A stretch of 64,000 nucleotides of DNA from Lingula anatina (lineage: Eukaryota; Brachiopoda; Lingulata; Lingulida; Lingulidae), in NCBI RefSeq assembly GCF_001039355.2, contig NW_019775473.1:135590-199589 (forward strand), read 5' to 3'. Positions 52,619 to 61,900 of this stretch are shown in pieces. Position 1 is the first letter of the stretch. Each line of letters begins with the position of its first letter. Under the pieces are notes generated by a model. The model did no database searches and had not been told where the DNA came from. It worked only from the letters and a program-made list of their open reading frames with translations. Made by a program: the position numbers and the translations under genes.

Positions 52619-53372
52619 GAATGTACATAATTTGTATCCCCTTCAAGAGAGACTGTCTCTGTGAATAGGTGATGTTCAACGGACCATGACGCATTTTACA
52701 CCTGAGATATACGTCTTGATCAAGATTAAGTAAACAGTCTCTTGGCGTTACTGAAAGAACCCTTTAGTAATATTTTTGTTATTTGTACAGGTACAAGTAC
52801 ATAGTGTGTCTATACCTTTTATCCTCTTTAATAGAGAAGGAACTGAAGCTGTATTTGATACGGATTTGTATGGGTTCTTATTCACTGTTCAAGATGTCAA
52901 GATGGTATGAATAAATACTGATTACCAAGAATTTTTAAACGAAATGGACAAAACGACTTATAAAAATCAGAAAGACATATGTTCGGTTGAGCTATTAATT
53001 TTGATCTCCTCTAATTTACAAGTAAAAAGAAAGAAAGAAAGACAAGACCCTGCTATAGATGACATGTGAACATTAGGGTCTTTACCTGAAATTTTGAGAT
53101 TAATATGAATAGAACCATCTACTAGAATAACACAGCGGTTCTTTAATGTGGTTAATAATTGTTTTTGCACTGGCTAGGAATTGAAATAAACGTTTAACTT
53201 TTTCTTACGCTTCACGTTCTCCTTTGTCTCTCAATATTGAAAATGGACTAATTTGTACGTTAGGAGAAGATAACCAATTTCTCTGATCTCTTCTGTAAGT
53301 CGTTTGCGCGTATTTTTTTGCCCACAATGAAAAAATATAATCGGGTCTAGGTTTGTTGACTGATAATACACA

Positions 53373-53617
53373 TTACTTCTTCTGTTTTCCCAGTATAGGT
53401 GCTTTCGGCCCTTGCCTACTACTTTTTTTCACGAAACAGTTACTGACTCTAACCACTTTTTGCACCAAAGCAGTGTATTCCCTTGGTGTTTCTTTTGGCA
53501 GGTCCATCGTATTAAGTAATTGCTTCCTTGCTTGCACAGTCGGAGCGACATTTTTGGTCACGAAATTGTTTTCCTTCGCTCCAAGAACGGCTGTTGGCCG
53601 GACTTGTATACCTGCCT
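53373..53617 (-). CDS. Candidate 3' terminal exon or gene relic (not recognised)
   Basis: On the minus strand, after acceptor-like CGACCCAG, a frame encodes a basic, non-AT-biased sequence (VRPTAVLGAKENNFVTK, QARKQLLNTMDLPKETPREY, GPKAPILGKQKK) ending at TAA. The open frame extends upstream to about 53672. It lacks an obvious start, and no partner exon was found. A transposon-derived fragment is an equally good explanation. Confidence 0.28.
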
Positions 53618-53795
53618 GGGTCGAATTTCGTGGAGAATCCCAGAACACGGGACGTTCTAATGATATAATTCACTTCAATACGGAGAACCAGGTTTTTGCC
53701 ATTTAAGAAGCAACACGAGACCTTTCTGCATTTCTAACTGTCAGAGTGCATTTTCAGTCAAACCAATACTACATGGAGTTTCCAACAATTGAGAG

Positions 53796-53912
53796 GGTCG
53801 GGGAGGGGGTGGGGGGGGGGGTGAGTAGGCTAGTGGAGTGCAACGCAATGTGGCCCCCGGGATGGGGGGGGGGCTCATTTCACGCCATTGCGTGTTGGGG
53901 GGGGGGGGAGGG
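53796..53912 (+). repeat. G-rich low-complexity stretch
   Basis: Three clusters of G runs (53796-53822, 53864-53873, 53896-53911) in an otherwise AT-rich area. Runs this long are also prone to sequencing error. Confidence 0.7.
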
Positions 53913-54678
53913 TGCACGCTTGGCAGAGAAAGCTTAAAATATTAAGAACTTTACTAAATGAGAAAGAGTGAAAAAAAAGTTCCACAATGACCTTACACGC
54001 CAAGTGTCCCAGCTCCAACCTATTAATTAAAGTTAAATGAAAAAACAGAATTCAACGGAACGTAAAAGTGATAATTCTTCAAGTTTGCCCTGAATTGTTT
54101 CACAAATAAAAACAGCCTTCCATGATCAGCTCGGGTGAACAGCAAGAGCTACACTTAATAGAATATATTTTCTCATTAGACCTTAATGCACAACGAAATC
54201 ACATATTAACACAAACATTCGTGTCAGGAGTGATATTCTGACGTGGAATGTAAGGCCACGCCAGCCGTGTCACTCCCCCGTGTGGGACGTGACAGAAAGG
54301 TGGGACATTATGTGGTAACTGACATTACCTGTTAGCCAAGTGTTTTGACATTGATGGGGCCGCGTGAGGGTGAAATTCCTAATTAATACATATATGGAAA
54401 TAGTTTCAAAGAAGTAAGTGGATTTAATCCTGGCTCTAATGTTGAATAATAAGAGGCAGATATAAGGTTGTGATAACAGAACATTTGTGGTCTAATATAA
54501 TTTCCAAATTGACTAATTTCTTTAAACAAGATAAGGTGTTATTCTATCTTAATTCATTAATTGTACTTCAGTCATATAATAATCGAGATACGTTATTGGT
54601 TTGTGCTTTTGCATTTAGTATCGTGTAATGCTGTCCATTATTGCAATTTCTCCTTCTAATAGTGCAGGGTGCCTTTAT

Positions 54679-54738
<60 letters not shown>

Positions 54739-55945
54739 NNNNNNNNNNNNNNNNNNNNNNNNNNNNNNNNNNNNNNNNNNNNNNNNNNNNNNNNNNNNNN
54801 NNNNNNNNNNNNNNNNNNNNNNNNNNNNNNNNNNNNNNNNNNNNNNNNNNNNNNNNNNNNNNNNNNNNNNNNNNNNNNNNNNNNNNNNNNNNNNNNNNNN
54901 NNNNNNNNNNNNNNNNNNNNNNNNNNNNNNNNNNNNNNNNNNNNNNNNNNNNNNNNNNNNNNNNNNNNNNNNNNNNNNNNNNNNNNNNNNNNNNNNNNNN
55001 NNNNNNNNNNNNNNNNNNNNNNNNNNNNNNNNNNNNNNNNNNNNNNNNNNNNNNNNNNNNNNNNNNNNNNNNNNNNNNNNNNNNNNNNNNNNNNNNNNNN
55101 NNNNNNNNNNNNNNNNNNNNNNNNNNNNNNNNNNNNNNNNNNNNNNNNNNNNNNNNNNNNNNNNNNNNNNNNNNNNNNNNNNNNNNNNNNNNNNNNNNNN
55201 NNNNNNNNNNNNNNNNNNNNNNNNNNNNNNNNNNNNNNNNNNNNNNNNNNNNNNNNNNNNNAGCCTGATGTAGATTTTGCGTGAAAAAATGCTTGTCTGT
55301 GGAAGTTCAATTTTTCTATTTATTATGGTACAATTCGTGTTGTACTTGTACACCGCACAAGGCTGAATTAAAACATGGCATTTAGTTATTTATTTATTTT
55401 TTTATTACAAATATTGCAAACCTCCTGCCTGCCCCTGGTTTTCCCTCTTTTCAACTGAAGTAAATTACATTCTCCAGGAAAGTAATAAATGTGCCCATTG
55501 GCGAGTGTCCTTGTGCATGGGTGAACCTTTAAAGAATAGTTATGAATCATGAAAACGTTTAAATGTCTCTGACCCATTTGTCTCTATCATTTACCTTTAA
55601 GATACAGACGAAGAAAAATGACTTTTTAAGTAACCTTCAGCACCTCTTCAACAATCGCTATTCACCATCCTGCTGGCGCGTTCGCATACCTGACGAAAAA
55701 ACGTAGCGGTCCTACGCCACCATAGTAATTTTAACGGATTTTTGAGGGCGTTGTCATTGAGTTGTTTTATACTACTTTTGTGGTTGTTCTTAGTTGTAAA
55801 TAGGTGGTTATGCCTCTGACTTGGTGTTATGTAAATGAACCATATATGTTTTATTCCTTTTCCTGAAGGCCCGTTTTTTTATTGATTTGAGGAATGAGAT
55901 GATGTCACTATGGGGTGATGCATAGACAACAGTGTATTGATAATA

Positions 55946-55976
<31 letters not shown>
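53913..55976. other. Non-coding stretch with assembly gap
   Basis: AT-rich DNA, a poly-T tract, the N gap and a GT tract at 55948. No gene seen. Confidence 0.5.
54739..55261. other. Assembly gap (523 N)
   Basis: An unresolved run of N follows a poly-T tract of 59 bases (54680-54738), which probably stopped assembly. Open frames crossing it are meaningless. Confidence 0.98.
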
Positions 55977-56235
55977 GCCCCATTCACATAGACATCATCG
56001 GTCTATGTGGATCGACCCAACTTTTCAGGGACTCTCGCTGACTGCAATCAGCTAAACTGAATGGCACGCCTCCTGCTGGCGTTGAGTAGAATACAAAAAA
56101 GCTGGTGATTATAGGCCTACGAGCACGTTGGAAACAAGAGGGGGCGTGTCATTTAGTTAGGCTGATTGCATTTAGCGAGAGTCCCGGCAGAGTTGGGTCG
56201 ATACACATAGACCGATGATGTCAATGAGGATGGGG
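55977..56235 (-). mobile_element. Inverted-repeat MITE, family copy 3
   Basis: The arms pair over most of their length: CATCATCGGTCTATGTGGAT at the left and its near-complement ACACATAGACCGATGATGTC at the right. TGCAATCAGCTAAACTGAAT is inside. The interior, read on the minus strand (CACGCCCCCTCTTG, AATCACCAGC, TTGTATTCT), matches the plus-strand interior of copy 1, so this copy is inverted relative to it. Confidence 0.75.
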
Positions 56236-56241
56236 TCTTCT

Positions 56242-56244
<3 letters not shown>

Positions 56245-56285
<41 letters not shown>

Positions 56286-56306
56286 AGAGATTAAGTGAGA
56301 GAAACA

Positions 56307-56365
<59 letters not shown>

Positions 56366-56391
56366 TGAGAGAGAGAGTGAGAGAGAGAGAG
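56245..56391 (+). repeat. Compound (GA)n-(TA)n-(GT)n-(GA)n microsatellite
   Basis: Four dinucleotide tracts in series just right of MITE copy 3 and about 300 bases before exon 1 of the NIDO gene. Confidence 0.93.
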
Positions 56392-56695
56392 ATCACAAGT
56401 CGCGGGTCAGCATTTCCCCTCTGCAACCCACAGCTGCATAACTCAGCACATAGTCGAAAAATCAGTAGAAATCATTACTGGCTGCACAAACTACAACCGC
56501 ATTATATCTCCAGAATGCAAATATGATTGCTCATTGATCCATTTACAAGAAAATTAAATTTCTTCTTTTGAAAGGACTAACAAGCCATGGTGAGCACATG
56601 GTCCACCTTTGACGCGGCTAGCTTGAAAGATATACGAGTAGTTGAACATCCGAGCCCACTGGTGAGATAGAGAAACAGCAGTGACACGGTAGAAG

Positions 56696-56744
56696 ATGTG
56701 GGTCCGTCTAGCCATAACAGCAGGCCTTCTCTGCTCAGTACTAG
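56696..56744 (+). CDS. NIDO/coiled-coil gene, exon 1 (signal peptide)
   Basis: The exon encodes 16 codons plus one base, ending at CTAG before donor GTGAGA (phase 1). The peptide has a basic n-region (WVR), a hydrophobic core and a small residue at the exon junction (G17), as expected for secretion. The first base of the G17 codon is here and the other two are at 60792-60793. A weak TATA-like stretch (GATATACG) lies near 56628. Intron 1 is 4047 nt. Confidence 0.75.
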
Positions 56745-58425
56745 GTGAGATAACGTCTATATTTCTTTCTTTACTGTGGTATTGATCATAGAATTGGGTG
56801 GGAAGAAATATCGCTCTCATATCTATTTGGGTATAACGTTGTGTACAAGTTCTCACCCCAAGCCGTAGTTTATCATTGTACTGTATTCATTTGAACTTTG
56901 CCTACTGTTGTTTTTTTTTCTGGTTTTTTCGAAGAACGTTTATAAAGTACAAATGGCAATTTTAATGCTTTTAAGATGATGAGATTATTATCTTATTACT
57001 GCATGAACAAAGAGAGAGAGAGAGAGAGAGATAATACGCTTTCATTAACAAATTTTAGCGGAATAATTAAAAAAGTTATCCACATCTTTATTAAAAAAAG
57101 ATTTCCATCAAGTTCACGTAAGAGTGCGAAACATGTATGCTATGTGGATAGCCCTCACGGCCATTCACATGCATGACGACGAAATGCCCCGAATTTAATC
57201 ATTGTAGGTAAAAAAATCTTTGCATGACGACGAGAAAAGACCAGATAATTGTTACCTTAAAACATTTGGAACCATGAATTTATGATACTTTAAGTAAGTA
57301 ATGAAATATCGAATATACCCATTGAAATAATCTGTTCATAATTGGTTCTTAGAACTGCAAAGGGGTGGGTAAAAGACACTTCAGTGCACTGTATATAATA
57401 GTTGAAAGTCATACGGTGTGACACACGAATTTTTCAATTTCACGCCGTTTATCCCAAAATAAGCTCCGACACGGTTGCTGAGAATAGTATCATGATGCCT
57501 TCATCAATTTCTCCATTTGAAATCGACCAGATGAAGTCACTGTTGTTGATCCGTAAGATATGATTCATTTGCATCTGCGGATGGGTCTATTTCTTTGCAG
57601 AGCAGTTCATTTCACACAGAGTACCTGTAAAATCATTAAGCAAGAAACTGATTAAGTGAAAAAAAAAGTAACCTGTAAATTTTAATGATCTCCACTGTTT
57701 CTCTCATTCTCTCCCAGCAGGCCAAGTTGTTACATTTTTTAAATGTTCACTTTTTAAATTTTGATACGGCAGAGTTAAGGCAACTCTTTACATGTACTGG
57801 AGGTCAAATTAGTGATGAAATTAATTCTTGCAAAAAATCTCGCTCACAGTAGAAAAATTTGTCACAAATAAGCCAGAGACATATCGGTGAACATATAGTG
57901 AAAAATCAATCTGTGGCCCTGGTAAAGTGTATGGTAATCCAGTTAGAAACTGTTTCGAGTGTGACGAGTTACGAAAAAAGAAAAAAATCAAACCCAAATC
58001 TCTTGTATTGAATTTGTTGGTATCTATAGCCAATTGCTAACAGATTGTTTCTTAACTCTACTAGTATGTGACTAAAGAGCAGCATACAGTCTACACTTGC
58101 CTGTAGATTAAATAAATTGTCATAATCGAAAACCATTTCTGGTAATATTAGATACAGATACGCTAACAATATCAACGACACATGGGCAAGTGGTCTATAT
58201 TTTCGAGGGAACAAAGGTAAAATATAAGGCCTTTACGCGTACCTTCTAACGCGGAGATTTTTTCACCAGAAATTGATAGTTATTTATCCGGCTGTTCACT
58301 AGCTGCACAATTCTCTACTGAGACAAGCATTTCCACTGATCTAGCCTCTGGAAGAGAGTACTTAACTCTAGTCTGTGCAGGAGGGTTCTTTTCTTCCTTT
58401 CTTTCTTTCTTTCTTTCTTTTGGAA

Positions 58426-58487
<62 letters not shown>

Positions 58488-58918
58488 TGTGTGTGAACGC
58501 GAGTTTCTCTTACTGTATTTGTGTGTGCCTGGGTAGGAGCGACAGTTGCGTTGACAATATACGCGAGTCTACATGCTGCTTCTAGGGCCGTTTACTGGGG
58601 TCTTGTTCAACGTAAGAAAACTAGGTCCATCCTGTCGCTTACACGTGAATCTATTTTGAAATAAGAGCACCTTCCCACGTTTGGCAATCCTATACGCTAT
58701 CATTTAAAAGAGAGACTAATTGACCTGAATTCGTCGCGGGTCACTTAATTCAGGGGCAGTATTAATTCAATGTCGGGTAACTCGTTCATCCTTGTTACAC
58801 GCTTGGTTTGTTGAACTTCAACTGCAGAGTGATGGAATTCTGTCTATTGTCTCCACTGGAGTGTCGTTAATTAGTGGCGACAGAGCCTTAATTCTGTGTG
58901 CATAGAAGCTGGTGGTGG

Positions 58919-58975
<57 letters not shown>

Positions 58976-61900
58976 CGGGGGATCTGCTTGTAAAAACCTT
59001 GCGCGAAACATAAATCATGAAAAAGGAGAGTGTTATCTTCAACAACAACGTACATTTCGAATCGTTTGCGGTAAGATATCGAATCAGACAATATATCACT
59101 CCATGAGGTGACCTGTCTACTTCAGTTCACTTCATACCACTGCTCCTATACTTACGTGTATCAAATGTTTCAAGTGGGGGAACCCTTCAAGACAAAGCGA
59201 TAACACCCTCTTATACTTCAATTCAGCACTGATCATTTGAAGCATCAAAAGCATGCCAAAGTGGTGTTCCTACAACGTGCTTGCTTCACAATTTTTTCTC
59301 TAATAGCGGTCAATCTTGCGATTAAAAAAACACACTAAATCGCACGTGTGACCAGACCGTTAATTTTAGTTATAATGCCTTTTCCACATTTTAATTTCGG
59401 GCGTGAACGAAAACTTGTGGTCAGTTTTGACCAGTCTTAACGAGAAACTACTGGGCAAATAAATAACCCTTATAAATCACCTATTTCTTCCCACCCTGAA
59501 GTTCAAGGAAACCTTTCACGTACTGACCGGTATGTGGATATTCGGAATATTATCTTTCAGAGTTTAAATATTATACCAGGATTGAAGCTAGCTATTTTGA
59601 AACGGGTATTTTTCTAGAGTGGATCTTTGTACCTACTTGTTGGCATGTAGTGTAACCTAGACCAACTTTTGATCCAGAGAAGACGTTTTTTCTGGCCAAA
59701 TGGAAGGCTCGTTCCCCCCCCCCCCCGCCCCTCTCCCGCCGCCCGTCTTCACGACTAGAAAAATTCTGAGGGTGAACTCCCTTGACCTTCGAGGTGGCGT
59801 GGTTCAGATTCATGTTATCGGATATATTGGCTGCAAGAGAATGATATATGCTGGCTTCTTATCATAGCTTTTTCTCTAACGGTAAATGCACACTATACAC
59901 TCATATTATTCTGACATTTTAGCCACCGTTGAAGTTTGTATTTTTTCGTTGTGGTTAGTGTTATGTTATGTGTTGGGGCGAGAGTGAGACGGCATTAATA
60001 CTTATTAAAGATGTTGAGAGATTTTATTTGCACCATATTCACACATACATTTTTATGCGGCATATACAAGTAAAACTATCATCACGAATGCTATAAAGGA
60101 GTTACATATGTGAAGCGCATGGCAATTTTAAGCTTCATATGGGCTAACACTAAAGCCAGTTATCTATTAATAAATACATATCACTCAATCAATCATATAC
60201 AAGTGACCCAGTATTGTATACAGTTTAGCATGCCCAAGTTGCTTCCTCGTTCTTGCAGGCACATAAAAATCAAAATCGTAAGGAAGACGGTCTTAAAAAA
60301 TTAGCGCTTGGGGGGATCTCGAGCAAGGAATGGCTATTTATAAATCATAAAAGGATTTTTTTAGCAACAGCTTATTTCGAATCGCTTGTGGTGAGGTATC
60401 TTATCAGACAATATATCATTCTCCGAAGGGAACTGTCTACTTCAGTTTATTTCATACCACTGTTCCTTACGTCTATCAAATGTGTCAAGAGGGGGGCGGG
60501 GAGAAGAAAGCGGCAAAAAATGTGGACGTGAAGATGAACATCGGTTGACAAGGGTCCCGGCCCCCGGCGTATGAAAGGCCCGTACAGTACGATGTATTTG
60601 GTTGGGGTGGTGGTCAGAGTACTGCCCCTTCGGCCCGGGGTGGGGTGGGGGGTGGGGGTGGGGTAAGGGTGGCGTTTAATTCAATTAAACCTTGCTCCCT
60701 CCTAGCCTCTTGTTTTCACTCAATAATTCTAATTATGGCGAGACTCCTTTGAAGGCTATAAATGTAACCATATTATTTTGAATATTTCCAGGAAAAATTT
60801 TAGACCCATGCAGTATTACAGAAGTAACTCAGACGTCTTCTGTGCTTTACCCTGATTGTATAGACCACCAGGGGGCAACACATGGTCTAGTAGAGCAAGA
60901 TGGGCTCAATATCACTTTTGAAACACCTTTCAAGTTTTTTGGAGAACCAAAATCTTCAGTATTGGTAAGGCATATATATATATATTCCATCGATTGCACT
61001 GAATAATCATAATGCAAATATATCTCTTGATGTACTCTTTAACATTGTATCTTCTGATATGCCTTTGTAAACTTAGGTCATATTTATACACAGAATATAC
61101 ATGTTTATATTATATATTACCGCATGAACAGGTAAGCACGCTGACATGCATGCACATGCATCATAATGTTGTCATAAAGATATATACTTGATAACACATG
61201 AACACAAACACTGCATATAGACCCCAACTGTGTACGAGTCTGAATCAGGACCAAAAAATTTACCAGGCACATTGTCATCTATTGTAAACTGAGACGTAGT
61301 GAAGAGAGGTATACACATGAAAAAAAAAAAAAAAAAAAAAAAAAAACAGACCTCATTTTTTCTCCTATACTTTTCATTGTATGCTCACATACACGGAAGC
61401 AAGAACGCTCTTTTAAAGTAACTGAAACATGAATAAAGTTTTTGTAAAATATTATTTTTTTCTATCTTTTCAGGCCTATGATAATGGTGTTCTTTCTTTC
61501 GCACCCCTGGGAAAGCCCGATTATTTGCCCCTTGTCGAGAATATTTCCCTCATCGCCCCGTATTGGACAGATGAAAGCAGCGCACTCTATCGGAAGACAA
61601 GTTGCGGTGTGACGTCAAACGAATTTCTGTTGGAGAGACTTGGGTTAGATCTCACGAGTGCGTTAGGTGTGACGTCGTACTACCCGCACTGGGGCTTCCT
61701 ATGCACGTGGGAGAGAGTGCAGGATGGAAAAGCGGGCAACGAAAGTAGTCCGGCAGTACAGGTAGGGCCTACCGGATTTACGGTGGACTATAAACATCTC
61801 ATAAATATGAATAAAAATGAAAGAAAATGATAATTAAAAAGATTAATGGGGTATTGTGGGTGTGTTCTAAAGCGATGTAGCACTCTTTCAGAATTTTTTA

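Larger units (their letters stand above)
44664..53350. other. Non-coding stretch
   Basis: Contains a poly-T tract (47841-47869), GT-rich sequence (49050-49100), the (CAGA)n satellite, CT-rich sequence (51203-51270), a (GA)n tract and the hairpin at 52583. 50780-51170 has two overlapping open frames ending at a donor-like CATAAG/GTAATG, but neither is convincing. Confidence 0.45.

Noticed and set aside
54568-55353. Open frames of 200-260 codons
   Set aside because: They consist of poly-T or poly-A translation and the N gap.
56554-56856. Minus-strand frame of 100 codons
   Set aside because: It overlaps the plus-strand signal-peptide exon of the NIDO gene and has no domain or splice support.
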